Assembly: GCA_963734685.1 (NCBI GenBank)
Contig: CAVTIC010000007.1
Location: 1,280,532 to 1,344,531, forward strand
Direction: 5' to 3'
DNA: 64,000 nucleotides
Source: JAOUEA01 sp963734685
Lineage (GTDB): Bacteria > Actinomycetota > UBA4738 > HRBIN12
Positions 45,101 to 54,129 of this stretch are shown piece by piece (the stretch's first letter is position 1; every line of letters begins with the position of its first letter). A model generated the notes under the pieces. The model was not told the origin of the DNA. It saw only the letters and a program-made list of their open reading frames with translations, and ran no database searches. The translations under genes and the position numbers were made by a program.

Positions 45101-46886
45101 CCACCGACCCGCCGTCGGACTCGACGATCTCGCGGACGACCCCGGCGAACCTCATGGCGAGGGCTGCCGCGGCTTCGTCGCCCCGCTCGTGCGTGAAGGT
45201 CGTGTACCCACGGATGTCCGCGATGAGGAAGGTCCGCAACGCGGCTCCTCCCCCCGCCCGCGCCGACGCGGCGACATCCGCCGCACGGACGAGCTCATCG
45301 CCGGTCTGGAACCGGTCGGCTGGATCCTTGGCCATGGCGCGGGCGATGACTTCGTCGAACGCCGGCGCGAGTCCGGACCCCTCGGACGAGAGGGCCGGCG
45401 GCGGGTCGACGAGATGCGCGTGCATGAGCGCCGCCTCGGAATCGCGAACGAACGGTGGATGTCCGGCGAGGCTTTCGAACAACACCGCGCCGAGCGCGTA
45501 GACGTCGGTCCTCGCATCGAGCGGCGTGGCTCTGAACTGTTCGGGCGCCGCGTAGTCGAGCGTGCCGACGAAGCCGCCCGCGTGACTGAGACCCGACAGC
45601 GAGGACGCCCGCGTCGTCAGCCCGAAGTCGGACAGGTACACATGGTCGCGGCCGTCCGATCCGGCCATGCGACTGATCAGGATGTTGGCCGGCTTCACGT
45701 CGCGGTGTACGAGTCCTCGGGCGTGTGCCGCGTCGAGGGCCTCGGCGACCTGGCGGACGATGCCGAGGGCCCGCGCCGGCTGGAGCGGGCCCGATTCGCG
45801 AAGCGTCGTCTGCAGGTCGGTGCCGTCCACGTATCGCATCGCGATGAACATCCGACCCTCGGCCTCTCCCGCCTCGTAGATCGGGATCACGTTCGGATGG
45901 TCGATGCTCGCGGCGAGCTGCGACTCGCGAGCGAAGCGCTCCCGGAACCGCGCGTCGTCCGAGAGCTGGGGCGCGAGCAGCTTGAGCGCGACGTTGCGCT
46001 TCAGGCCTTCGTGCTCCGCGAGGTAGACCACGCTCATGCCGCCGCGTCCCAGGAGCGCACCGATGCGGTAGTCGCCGAACCGGTCGCCGGGGGTGATCTC
46101 GCCGGGCTCCCCTCCCACGGGGGCGAGCCCCGGCACCCGTCGCGACGCGACCGAGAGCGCAGTGTCCTGCGCGAGGATCCGTTCGTGCAGCCGTTGGAGG
46201 GAGCGGCTCGGATCGATGCCGAGCTGCTCGGCGAGCAGGTCCCTCGCCTGCTGGAAGACGGCCAGGGCTTCTGCCTGTCTCCCCGAGCGGTACAGCGCCA
46301 GCATCCGGAGGCCCCACAACCGCTCGCGGAGCGGGTTCTCCAGCGTGAGCGCCTCGAGCTCCCCCACGACCGAGGCATGACGTCCGAGGCTCATCTCGGC
46401 AGAGATCCGGTCCTCGGTCGCGAGCACGCGTGCCTCGTGGAGGCGCGCGACCTCGCCGGCGAGCGACAGCTCGTCGGCGAGGTCGGCGAAGGCCGGCCCC
46501 CGCCACATCGCGAGCGCCTCCCCGAAGGCGCCGGCCGCCTCCTCCGGATCGACGTCGAGTGATCCGCGCGCCTCCGACGTCAAGCGCTCGAACTCCAGCG
46601 CGTCGAGCTCACCCTCGTCGATCCTCAGTCGATAGCCGCCGCCGCGCCCGTCGATCCGGTCGGCACCGACCGCGCTCCGCAGGTGGGACACGTACCCCTG
46701 CAGCGAGCTCTTCGCGGCCTCGGGCGGCTCCTCCCCCCAGACGTCGTCGATCAGCACGTCGGTGGGCACCGCCTCGTTCGGACGACGGACGAGATGCGCG
46801 AGCACCAGGCGCTGCTTCCGCCCTCCGAGCGGAAGGGAACCCTGCTCGCCTTCGACCTCAACTGGACCCAGCACGCGGAACCGCAT
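42192..46886 (-). CDS. Giant one-chain receptor: SARP/BTAD - Ser/Thr kinase - class III cyclase - STAND NTPase - TM - BMP ligand-binding domain
   Basis: 1564 residues. 1-95: OmpR-type winged helix (GGRKQRLVLAHLVRRPNEAV). 96-243: BTAD. 270-540: protein kinase with GRGGMSVVY, VALK (Lys302), HRDVKPANIL, DFGL and APEQ. 551-715: class III nucleotide cyclase (IADIRGYTTF, Asp557; GDEALAVF, Asp601; ALNRAARL, Asn660/Arg664); the usual adenine-selecting Lys is Glu597. 747-1190: STAND NTPase, opening NPYKGLRPFEEGDAPSFFGRE, Walker A GPSGSGKSS, Walker B LLIVDQLEEVF. 1204-1229: single membrane helix. 1231-1545: BMP/PnrA-type ligand-binding domain (PPDVALVFRGEGDGGLNDM, GTIGFVGGMDFP). BMP proteins bind nucleosides; here the domain would be outside and the rest inside. 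ATG 46886 starts the DNA-binding domain directly. It is transcribed alone, divergent from a HExxH protein. Domain calls are firm; the signalling route is inference. Confidence 0.93.
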   Translation of the reverse strand: MRFRVLGPVEVEGEQGSLPLGGRKQRLVLAHLVRRPNEAVPTDVLIDDVWGEEPPEAAKSSLQGYVSHLRSAVGADRIDGRGGGYRLRIDEGELDALEFERLTSEARGSLDVDPEEAAGAFGEALAMWRGPAFADLADELSLAGEVARLHEARVLATEDRISAEMSLGRHASVVGELEALTLENPLRERLWGLRMLALYRSGRQAEALAVFQQARDLLAEQLGIDPSRSLQRLHERILAQDTALSVASRRVPGLAPVGGEPGEITPGDRFGDYRIGALLGRGGMSVVYLAEHEGLKRNVALKLLAPQLSDDARFRERFARESQLAASIDHPNVIPIYEAGEAEGRMFIAMRYVDGTDLQTTLRESGPLQPARALGIVRQVAEALDAAHARGLVHRDVKPANILISRMAGSDGRDHVYLSDFGLTTRASSLSGLSHAGGFVGTLDYAAPEQFRATPLDARTDVYALGAVLFESLAGHPPFVRDSEAALMHAHLVDPPPALSSEGSGLAPAFDEVIARAMAKDPADRFQTGDELVRAADVAASARAGGGAALRTFLIADIRGYTTFTHERGDEAAAALAMRFAGVVREIVESDGGSVVELRGDEALAVFSSARQAIGAGTRLQARLVEETVVDPSLPLAVGVGLDAGEAVAVEGGFRGGALNRAARLCAGAGPGEVLASQEVVHLAGRVDGIVQIDRGDVSLKGLADPVRVIALVPEGWDPAQDLAFRRALGPDAARSVAAVPGFELPNPYKGLRPFEEGDAPSFFGREALTAELVERLAAARFLAVVGPSGSGKSSVVGAGLVPALRRGAVPGSERWAVVEMVPGAHPMIELEAGLLRAAPDPPAGLLELLESDELGLLRAIKRILPEADGEMLLIVDQLEEVFTLVDDEAVRAHFLGSIVTAVTDPHARIRVVAALRADFYDRPLLYPGFAGLMRSSTETVVPLTPEELERAITGPAHHVGAELEAGLLLDVLAEVSSEPGALPLLQYALTELFERREGNVMTLEAYRTIGGVSGAITGRAEEIYAALDDVGKEAARQLFLRLLTLGEGAHDARRRALRSEIAAIDVDQDAMGIVLERFVASRLLSFDRDSKTHESTVEVAHEALFTKWGRLAGWIEQHRSDLERHEAFAHAAEEWEAAGRDPDYLLTGSRLAEHEDWAAGTTMQLTGRERDFLDAERARKHDEDAEGIAQQEQRRALERRARTRLVALVVALAMILAAATLGTVAWMAGRPPDVALVFRGEGDGGLNDMIAAGFDRGTTEFGVRTVKVATPDDQFTPQIRRLSGDGVDLVITGPSDCLSSLEPVAAGHPGTRYVALDCLGELPANVAQILFASEEGSFLAGAAAALTSETGTIGFVGGMDFPLIWAFRAGFEAGAHHIDPTIEVKSTYLTRYPDFSGFTSPELAERAAAKMYRDDADVVYQAAGSAGIGVFQAAVAESEAQGRHLWAIGVDTDQYRAVMGLNPDLDPASWQPHILTSMVKRFDRMTHLAVEEFSQGRFYPGIRVFGLADGGVDISYTGGYIDDLRPTIDELRAQIISGEIDVPSVPPDKELEAADWPPELIPP

Positions 46887-47019
46887 CCGCTGAACCGTAC
46901 TCCCATCGTGCAACGCCGAAAAGCCTGTCTGACCTGGGCCGATGGCGCCGGGCCGGGGTTCAAGCGGCTTCCAAGCGACCCGCCGACGACCTCCAAGAGC
47001 CCGGGCGGACCGTGCAGCC

Positions 47020-47619
47020 ATGGACACCACACGGACCGCCCGGATCGTTCCTCGGACCAGGCTCGCGGGACTCGCGTTGCTGGTCTGCCTCGTGGCCTCC
47101 TCCCCCGCCCACGGTCGAGGCGGCGACACGTCGGGACCGACCGCCGTCCTCGGCTCGTCCGCGAGCGCCCGGACCATGCTCTCGTGGGCGGTCGAACGGT
47201 ACGACCGGGCGGGGTTGGTGCTGCCGCCGGCCGAGGTCTCGTTCCACCCCGCCGATGACGGATGTGGTGGATACCTCGGCTACACGGACGGCGGCCGCAT
47301 CGACCTGTGCGTCCGGCTGGCCATGGAACCAGGCCCTCAGCGGATCGTGCTGCACGAGCTGGCGCACGCATGGGTCGCGGCGAACATCGACGAGGAAAGC
47401 CGGGAAGCGTTCCTCACGCTTCGGGGGCTCTCGGCGTGGGCCGACGGTTCGGACCCCTGGAAGCAGCGAGGCACGGAGCAGGCAGCCGAGATCATCGCGT
47501 GGGGTCTGGGCGTGGGAACGATGCTCCCGATGATCGACGGCGACACCGAGCCACAGGCTCTGGCAGACGCGTTCCGGTCCCTCACAGGGGTCGATCCGCT
47601 TGCCGGTCAGCGGCGTTAG
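47020..47619 (+). CDS. Secreted HExxH metallopeptidase-like protein
   Basis: A 199-residue exported protein with signal peptide (RLAGLALLVCLVASSPAHG) and a zinc-peptidase motif HELAHAW at about residues 113-119. A downstream Glu-rich helix (TEQAAEIIAWGLG) may supply a third ligand, and a cysteine pair may be bridged (DDGCGGYLG, RIDLCVRL). The specific family is not recognised; it could be a putative minimal metalloprotease. It is divergent from the receptor gene with a 133-bp shared upstream region, so it could be a regulated target; that is inference. Confidence 0.7.
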   Translation: MDTTRTARIVPRTRLAGLALLVCLVASSPAHGRGGDTSGPTAVLGSSASARTMLSWAVERYDRAGLVLPPAEVSFHPADDGCGGYLGYTDGGRIDLCVRLAMEPGPQRIVLHELAHAWVAANIDEESREAFLTLRGLSAWADGSDPWKQRGTEQAAEIIAWGLGVGTMLPMIDGDTEPQALADAFRSLTGVDPLAGQRR

Positions 47620-47657
47620 GGGGGGCCGGCGCCGCGTCCGCAGAGAGCCGTTCGCGG

Positions 47658-47700
47658 CGCGAGCCGCTCCGCACCCTCCAGGGGGTGGGAGCGGCTCGCG
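47658..47700. terminator. Bidirectional hairpin terminator
   Basis: CGCGAGCCGCTCC (47658-47670) pairs perfectly with GGAGCGGCTCGCG (47688-47700), with an inner CACCC/GGGTG extension. It separates the convergent HExxH gene and the repeat-protein gene, starting two bases beyond the latter's stop. Confidence 0.8.
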
Positions 47701-47702
47701 GC

Positions 47703-50403
47703 TCAGTGGGTGATGGATGCGTCGTCGGCCCGGAAGCAGACGCCGACGGGTGAGTTGCTGGTGAATGCCTCGAAGTCGAGGCTCGACGATCCCGGCGCGA
47801 CCGGCGTGTAGGCCGCCGTCACCTGTTGCCACGACGAGGTCAGCGCCATCGATTTCGACGACCGATCCCTGCAGCACGCCGCCCACGTACTCGCGCACGC
47901 GCAGCTTGAGCGTGAGCCCGGGGGTGTCCGACCGGGCCCAGATGCTCGCGGTGTAGCCACCGGCCTGCGTGACGCTCACCCAGCTCGGCTTGTCGTCGAG
48001 CCCACAGTTTCCACCGGCCGCGGTGTTCGAGGCCTCCGCGGCCCAACCTCCCGAGTGTCCGCCCGCGACCCGACTCAGCGTGTTGGCCGACACCTCGCCC
48101 TTCCAACCGGACATGTCAACCTCGAACCCCGGGTTCCCGACCAGGTTCGTGACCACGGTCCAGGTCCGCTCCGCGGGACTCGCGTCGACGTTGCCGGAGC
48201 CGTCCGTCGCCGCAACCTGGAAGGTGTGCGAGCCGGCGGTCAGGTTCGTGTAGGCCGTCGGTGACGTGCACGGGGCGAACGCGCCGCCGTCGAGGCTGCA
48301 CTGGTACGTCGACGGCTCGTCGGCCGAGAAGCTGAAGGTGGCCGACGTGTCGGCCACGGAGCCAGACGGGCCGGAGTCGATGAACGTGTCGGGTGGGGTC
48401 CCGTCGGGCGTGTTCAGCTTCATGGATGCGTCGTCGGCACGGAAGCACACGCCGACGGGTGAACTGGCCGTGAATGCCTCGAGATCGAGGCTCGACGATC
48501 CCGGCGCGAGCGGCATGTAGACCGCCGACACCTGTTGCCACGACGAGGTCAGCGCCATCGTCTGCGAGACCGATCCCTGCAGCACGCCACCCACGAACTC
48601 GCGCACGCGCAGCCTGAGCGTAGCCCCGGGGGTGTCCGAGCGTGCCCAGATGCTCGCGGTGTAGGCACCGGCCTGCGTCGCGCTCACCCAGCTCGGCTGG
48701 TCGTCGAGGCCGCAGTTCGCTCCGGCCAGGGTGTTCGAGACCTCCACGGCCCAACCCCCCGAGTGCCCGCCCGCGACCCGGCTCAACGTGTTGGCCGGCG
48801 CGTCGCCCTTCCAACCGGACGTGTCCACCTCGAACCCCGGGTTCCCGATCAGGTCGCTCCCCGCGCCGAGCACGGTCCAGCTCCGCTCCGCCGGGCTCGC
48901 GTCGACGTTGTAGGAGCCGTCGGTCGCAGCAACCTGGAAGGTGTGCGAGCCGGTGGTCAGGTTCGTGTAGCTCACCGGCGACGTGCACGGGGCGAACGCG
49001 CCGCCGTCGAGGCGGCACATGAACGTCGACGGCTCGCTGGCCGAGAAGCTGAAGGTGGCCGAGGTGTCGATCACGGAACCCGACGGGCCCGAGTCGATGA
49101 GCGTGTTCGGCCGGGTCGTGTCGGGCGTAGGCCCGGGGTTCAGCGGAGCGAAGCCGATCCCGGCGTGCTCCTCGCGCCCGAACATGGAGCCGTCGCTGCC
49201 GACCCAGAGCCCGCTCGGGGTGGCCTCCAGGACCATGGTGCCGTGTTCGCGGGACTTGGTGGGGTTCCAAGGGAGGGCCATGCCGGTCACCGGGTCGATG
49301 GCGCCGATGCCCGGGCGGGAGACCGCACCGGCACCGGCCGAGTCCCTGCCCAGGGGGTTGTCCAGCCAGCGTTGGTGGCCGCCGACGTACACGGCCGGGC
49401 CGGTGATCGCCACGCTGTAGAGGGTGTCGCCGCCGGTCCAGTTGATCCAGGTGGGTTGGACCGTGGAGCTGACGTTCGCGGTCTCGAAGCGGCCCGCCGC
49501 ATCACACATCCCGCTCGTGGTGCCGTTCGGCCCCCCGGTGGTGACGATCACGAAGTAGGAGCCATCGGGGGAGAAATCCACGCCCTGGGCCCATTCCCGC
49601 CGGCTGCCGCCCGCCGGGCAGTTCGCGGCGAAGCGGGGGGCGTACCAGGTGCTGAGCGTCGCGGTGGGGCCGAGGTTCAGCATGAAGGCGCGTCTGCGGG
49701 TCTGGCCGTTGACCGTGACGAAGTTGCCCGTGGCCACCAACCGGGTGCCGTCGGGGGAGACCGCGATGTGTCGGACCCTGACGTCGTCGTCCGGGTTGAC
49801 CGTCCCGGCGACCGTGATGTTGATGGCGCCGGTGTCCGCGCCGGTCGTCGGGTTCAGCGCCATCACCGTCTTCGTGAAGTTCCCCGCCGCGATGACGGCA
49901 CCGTTGGCGAGCACGACGTCGTTCACCGTTCGCATGCCCGTCGGCGCGAAGGTCGGGTCGATCCGATCGTTGACCAGGTCGTACTTGAGGATCCCCCGGC
50001 GGGTGATCCCGTTGACCTTCGTGAAGGCGCCTGCGATGAAGAGCGCGGTCCCATCGGCGGTCGCCTCGATCGCGCCCACCGTCCCGTTGAACGACAGGTC
50101 GAGCGGTGAGATGACCCCCGTCTCGCTGTCGAAGGCGACGAAGTTCGATCTGGCGTACGTGGTCGTCCTGGCCGGGTCCTGCACCTCCGCGAACAGTCCA
50201 CCGGCATAGATCGTGCGACCGACCTGCGCGTAGGCGCGCACGTCGTACGACGTGCTGCTGAGGACGATGTGCGGGGTGGTGTCGGCCGGGTTCTCCGACA
50301 CCACTGCAGGCTGAGACAGCGAAGCCTGCACCGGCAGCGTGCTCGCGACGCCCAGCGCGACCGAGCACAGCGCGCATGCCGCCGCCTTCTTGAAGATCCT
50401 CAC
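47703..50403 (-). CDS. Large secreted propeller protein with two Ig-like/carbohydrate-binding modules, one frameshift near its end
   Basis: About 900 residues. A Sec signal (KKAAACALCSVALGVASTL) is followed by a beta-propeller-like domain (to ~420, repeats such as TIYAGGLFAEV and ALFIAGAFTKVNG). Two tandem modules then each hold an Ig-like part (TLIDSGPSGSVIDTSATFSF) and a carbohydrate-binding sandwich (GNPGFEVDTSGWKG). GTG 50403 is chosen because AGGAGG is seven bases upstream. In the second module one extra base near 47850-47862 shifts the frame; comparison with module 1 restores MALTSSWQQVTAAYTP and the natural stop at 47703. It is probably a surface adhesin or glycan binder. Confidence 0.82.
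47706..49130 (-). repeat. Tandem ~0.7-kb coding repeat within the propeller protein
   Basis: Unit 1 spans about 49130-48410 and unit 2 about 48405-47706. Protein segments such as SSLDLEAFTASSPVGVCFRA and SSLDFEAFTSNSPVGVCFRA correspond. Identity is high at DNA level as well, including GGATCGGTC and GATGGCGCTGACC on the minus strand. Confidence 0.85.
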
Positions 50404-50770
50404 CTGTCCCCTCCTCATGCAAGATCGGATGGTTCGTTCAGCGAGCCGCGTCAGGGCGTGACTCGGCCGGGCATGTCGGTCGGTCCTGGCCGAACCGTAG
50501 TTCGACGGAGGTATCCTCACGCCACCCGTCGTGCGTATCGGGCATACGTCCAACGGAGGAGCCGAGCGTGACCACCTGCTCCGGCATGTGTCCCACCGCG
50601 CCGTGGCGTGCGTGCGCGCCACGAGGGGACAGCGCGTTGTGGCGAGAGACCATCCGGGCGGTCAGGAGCAGATGCTTGCGAGGAGCGCACGTACCGCGAG
50701 CGGGTCGGCGAGGACCGCCTCCTCGGCGAAGGAGGTGCCCGTCTATCGATGGTGAAAGCCGTCCTGAGGC
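50404..50770. other. 367-bp spacer, no gene called
   Basis: It contains the upstream region of the propeller gene. On the plus strand GGAGGAG lies before a GTG at 50568, but that frame runs far into the antisense of the next gene and has no recognisable features. No hairpin terminator seen. Confidence 0.4.
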
Positions 50771-51202
50771 CTACGCGGGGGTGATCTCGAGCCTCTTTGC
50801 GCCTTCCAGCCGCATGCGCCGACAGACGGCGAGGAAGGCGTCGGCGTCGTGGAGCCGGGCGAAGACGTTCACGGCGATCGGCCCCTCGGGCATCGAGGGG
50901 GTTGCATCGAGGTCGTAGAACCAGCAGACCTCCGAGTAGCCCTCCTCGATGCCGTACCCCGAGCCCGTTTCAACGGTGAGGAAGCCGACGTCGCCGGCCC
51001 CGACGATCGTCGTCGCGTGCTCGCGCGGAACCGTGAGTAGCGTAGGGAGGACCAGGTAGACCTCACTCCCGGAATAGATCCCGTGGCGCGCGTGGCCCGT
51101 CGCCGGGAGTGCATCCCAGACCGCACTGCATGTCTCGGGCGCCTGCTCCCGTAGCAGCCGCGCCGGCGCGGCCACGTCCTCTTCGAGGAAGCGGAAGATC
51201 AT
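50771..51202 (-). CDS. DUF3830 family protein (cyclophilin-like fold)
   Basis: A 143-residue protein. The region APETCSAVWDALPATGHARH and then IYSGSEVYLVLP matches DUF3830, a cyclophilin-like family often near peptidase or transport genes; no enzymatic activity is established. ATG 51202 has AAGG upstream, while an in-frame TTG six codons earlier is also open. It is divergent from the LuxR gene. Confidence 0.75.
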   Translation of the reverse strand: MIFRFLEEDVAAPARLLREQAPETCSAVWDALPATGHARHGIYSGSEVYLVLPTLLTVPREHATTIVGAGDVGFLTVETGSGYGIEEGYSEVCWFYDLDATPSMPEGPIAVNVFARLHDADAFLAVCRRMRLEGAKRLEITPA

Positions 51203-51358
51203 CTCGCCTTGCACGCGCAACGATTATCACGTCCGCCGGGGAGCGCCCAGCCGCGGGGTCGTGACGCTTGCGGGTGGCCAAGATTCTCCGGGTCCCTATC
51301 ACGGTCCGCGAGGATGCGCTACAAAGGTGCCGCCCGCCAGCGTCCGAAAGGATCGGCG

Positions 51359-53005
51359 ATGATGTCGAGCACGCTCCCTGCCCTCGACCGGGCCGAGGAG
51401 GCCCTGACGGCCGGGAGATGGATCGACGCCCGCCAGCTCTTCGAGACCGCCCTGGCCGACGCCGACGACCCCCGCGCTCACGACGGCCTCGGGCGCACGA
51501 TGTGGTGGCTCGGCGCGGCCGACCGGGCGATCGAGGAACGGGAGCGAGCGTTCGCTGCCTACAAGACCGGCGGCGATACCACGAGGGCCGCCGAGATCGC
51601 GATCTGGCTCGCCCGTGAGCACCTGGCGGTCTACGGCAACGACGCGGTCGCCAACGGCTGGCTCGCTCGAGCCCGTCGGCTCGTCGGTGAGGCGCCAACG
51701 AGCGCTCGCGGCCGACTCGACCTCGCGGTCGCCAAGCGGGAAGACGACCCACTCGCTCGTGAGGAGCTGGCCAAGCGTGCCTTGACGACGGCGCAATCGC
51801 TGGGCGATGCCGATCTCGAGGTCGCCGCCCTCGCCGAGCTCGGCCTGGTCGCCCTGCAGCTCGGACGGGTAGACGCGGGGCTCGATCGGCTCGACGAGGC
51901 GATGGCGGCGGCCACCGGCGGTGAGGCGGACATGCTGGAAACGGTTGCCGAAGCGTGTTGCAGTCTCGTCGCCGCCTGTGACGTCGCCGGCGACACCGGG
52001 CGGCTCGAACAGTGGGCGCGCATCGTGTCCGGGTTCATCGAGCGAAGGGCGGACCTTCCATTGCTGGGATTCTGCCGCACCTGCAACGCGCAGATGCTGG
52101 GCGCGACCGGGCGCCATGAGGAAGCAGAGCGCGAACTCGTCGCCTCGGCGGGCGAGCTGCGGGGCGCCGGGCATCGATCGCGGTGTGTCGACCCCGCAGT
52201 GAAGCTCGCCGAGGTCAGGCTGCGGCAAGGGCGGTTCGAAGAGGCGGCATCCCTATTGGACGGTCGTCAGGGACTCCCCGAGGCGACGATGCCTGGCGCG
52301 GAGCTCCACCTGGCGCAGGGGAACGCCTCGCTCGCGATCTCCTTGCTGCTGCGACGACTGAACGACGTCGGCCGCGATGGCCTTCTTTCGGGGCCATTGC
52401 TCTCCGGCCTCGTCGACTCCCACGTGGCGGCCGGCGATCTGGACGCTGCAGAGATCGCCGTCGACGACCTCGATCGTGTCGCAACAGACTCCGGCCACCC
52501 CTTGCTCACGGCGTACGCCCGGCTCGCTCGTGGGCGCCTCGCGGCAGCGCGGGGCGAGCCGGCGACCGACGACCTCGCGGCCGCGGCGGATCGGCTCGAG
52601 CGATTCGACCGCGATATCGAGGCCGCCCGCGCCCGCCTCGAACTGGCGATGGCGACGCAAGATGCCGCCGTCGCGATCGTCGAGGCTCGTCGCGCGATGA
52701 CGACGTTCGAGCGGATCGACGCCCGGCACGATGCCGGCCGCGCGGCTGCTTTCCTCCGGCGCCTCGGCGAGCGTCCGGCCCCAGGCCCGCGCGACTCCGG
52801 CACCCTGACGAGGCGGGAGCGCGAGGTGTTCGCACTCCTCGGTGAGGGACTCACGAACGCAGAGATCGCGGCGCGGCTCTTCATCTCGACGAAGACCGCC
52901 GGGCATCACGTGAGCAACGTGCTCGCGAAGCTCGGGCTCAGGAACCGCCAAGAGGCGGCAGCCCTCGCGATCAAACAGGTGTCCGGAGACTGGGCCGAGA
53001 GATAG
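51359..53005 (+). CDS. TPR-LuxR transcriptional regulator
   Basis: A 548-residue cytoplasmic regulator. Residues ~5-460 are tetratricopeptide-like repeats (EEALTAGRWIDARQLFETAL, DRAIEERERAFAAYKTGG and others). The C-terminal ~65 residues are a LuxR/GerE helix-turn-helix (LTRREREVFALLGEGLTNAE, then TAGHHVSNVLAKLGLRNR). Unlike LAL regulators it lacks an ATPase domain. ATG 51359 or 51362 (ATGATG) follows GAAAGGATCGG. Its downstream neighbours, SRPBCC and cupin genes, are plausible targets. Confidence 0.9.
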   Translation: MMSSTLPALDRAEEALTAGRWIDARQLFETALADADDPRAHDGLGRTMWWLGAADRAIEERERAFAAYKTGGDTTRAAEIAIWLAREHLAVYGNDAVANGWLARARRLVGEAPTSARGRLDLAVAKREDDPLAREELAKRALTTAQSLGDADLEVAALAELGLVALQLGRVDAGLDRLDEAMAAATGGEADMLETVAEACCSLVAACDVAGDTGRLEQWARIVSGFIERRADLPLLGFCRTCNAQMLGATGRHEEAERELVASAGELRGAGHRSRCVDPAVKLAEVRLRQGRFEEAASLLDGRQGLPEATMPGAELHLAQGNASLAISLLLRRLNDVGRDGLLSGPLLSGLVDSHVAAGDLDAAEIAVDDLDRVATDSGHPLLTAYARLARGRLAAARGEPATDDLAAAADRLERFDRDIEAARARLELAMATQDAAVAIVEARRAMTTFERIDARHDAGRAAAFLRRLGERPAPGPRDSGTLTRREREVFALLGEGLTNAEIAARLFISTKTAGHHVSNVLAKLGLRNRQEAAALAIKQVSGDWAER

Positions 53006-53078
53006 GGAACCTTCCCGATGCTATGAGGACGTTGCGCGGTCGATGATCGGCACGTCCACACAGGGAAGGGGGCCAGCC

Positions 53079-53642
53079 ATGGCCGCACAGAGAACGGGCA
53101 TCGGAAGCCCGAACGCGTTGAGGCGACCGATCGAGGTGGCGGTGGAGGTGGAGAGCGCCGCGTCGCCGAGCGTCGTTTACGATCTGCTCGCCGACCCCGC
53201 GTCGCACCTGATCTGGGCTGGGGAGCGGCAGGGGTCGTCGTCGCGCTTGCTCACGATGGATGCCCCGCCGGCACCGATCGGCGTCGGCGACGAGTTCTCG
53301 ACCACCGGTTCCGACCCGATGGGTGGCTTCGCCGATCGATCGGTGGTCACCGAGGCCACCCCGTCCACGGCGTTCGAATTCGTCACCGAGGCGACGCTCA
53401 CCACGAAGAAGGGTGCGCCGTCGGTCTGGACGAACGTACATCGGTACGAGCTTGAGCCCACCTCGCAGGGGTGTCGCATCGCCTACTCGCTGCGCGTCAC
53501 CCGCATCAGCGACCTTCCGGGCATGCTTCGCATCTTCAACTGGCCGGTGGCGAGGTCGCTGGCGGTGCGCGCTTCCGCCGCGCTGCCACGCAGGGGCATC
53601 GCGAACCTGTCGACGATGGCCGAGGAACGCACGACCGCCTAA
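53079..53642 (+). CDS. SRPBCC family protein
   Basis: A 187-residue protein with the SRPBCC pattern PIEVAVEVESAASPSVVYDL then LADPASHLIW. It starts at ATG 53079 after AAGGGGG. The C-terminal part (SDLPGMLRIFNWPVARSLAV) suits a hydrophobic-ligand cavity. It lies 73 bp after the LuxR gene and 54 bp before the cupin gene, probably one transcript. Confidence 0.8.
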   Translation: MAAQRTGIGSPNALRRPIEVAVEVESAASPSVVYDLLADPASHLIWAGERQGSSSRLLTMDAPPAPIGVGDEFSTTGSDPMGGFADRSVVTEATPSTAFEFVTEATLTTKKGAPSVWTNVHRYELEPTSQGCRIAYSLRVTRISDLPGMLRIFNWPVARSLAVRASAALPRRGIANLSTMAEERTTA

Positions 53643-53696
53643 CTGCACGGCGGCACCGATCGACACGCCGGGAAGCCGGAGAGGAAGGAGGCTGCG

Positions 53697-54071
53697 ATGC
53701 CGAGGATGTCGAAGTCCGAAGCGCCCGACCAGCTGACGCTCGAGGGGTACGAGGGAGCGTTCGGCGAGCTCGGGCCCGATTACACCGTGGGGTTCGAGCG
53801 ATACACGGCCGACGCCGACCTGAGCCCGATGTTCAAGGGGCTGCCCGACGATCGGTGCCAGTGCCCACACTGGGGGTACGTGATCACGGGCAAGCTCACC
53901 TTCCACACGGCGGAGGGCGACGAGAGCTACACGACGGGCGACGCCTACTACATCGGGCCGGGTCACACCCCCGAGCTCTTCGCAGGCACCGAGGTCGTGG
54001 AGTTCCACCCGACGGCCGAGCTCGCGAAGACGATGGAAATCGTCGAGAAGAACATGGCGGCGCAGGGCTGA
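53697..54071 (+). CDS. Cupin-domain protein
   Basis: A 124-residue small beta-barrel. The region CPHWGYVITGKLTFHTAEG and DAYYIGPGHTPELFAGTEVV forms the two cupin motifs, with likely metal-binding His residues at HWGY, PGHTP and EFHP. It may be a sensor or small-molecule isomerase; function not assigned. AGGAAGGAGG precedes the ATG. A strong terminator follows. Confidence 0.85.
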   Translation: MPRMSKSEAPDQLTLEGYEGAFGELGPDYTVGFERYTADADLSPMFKGLPDDRCQCPHWGYVITGKLTFHTAEGDESYTTGDAYYIGPGHTPELFAGTEVVEFHPTAELAKTMEIVEKNMAAQG

Positions 54072-54089
54072 CCGGACAGCTTCGCTTGT

Positions 54090-54122
54090 GAAGCCACCGG
54101 GCGTTGCCCCGGTGGCTTCCTG
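54090..54122 (+). terminator. Hairpin terminator after the cupin gene
   Basis: GAAGCCACCGG pairs with CCGGTGGCTTC (11-bp perfect stem, 8-base loop). It ends the LuxR/SRPBCC/cupin run and lies between convergent genes. Confidence 0.75.
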
Positions 54123-54129
54123 GCACCGC

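Noticed and set aside
50568..50918. Possible gene at a GTG preceded by GGAGGAG
   Set aside because: The frame runs into the antisense of the DUF3830 gene and shows no domain, signal or natural end before it.
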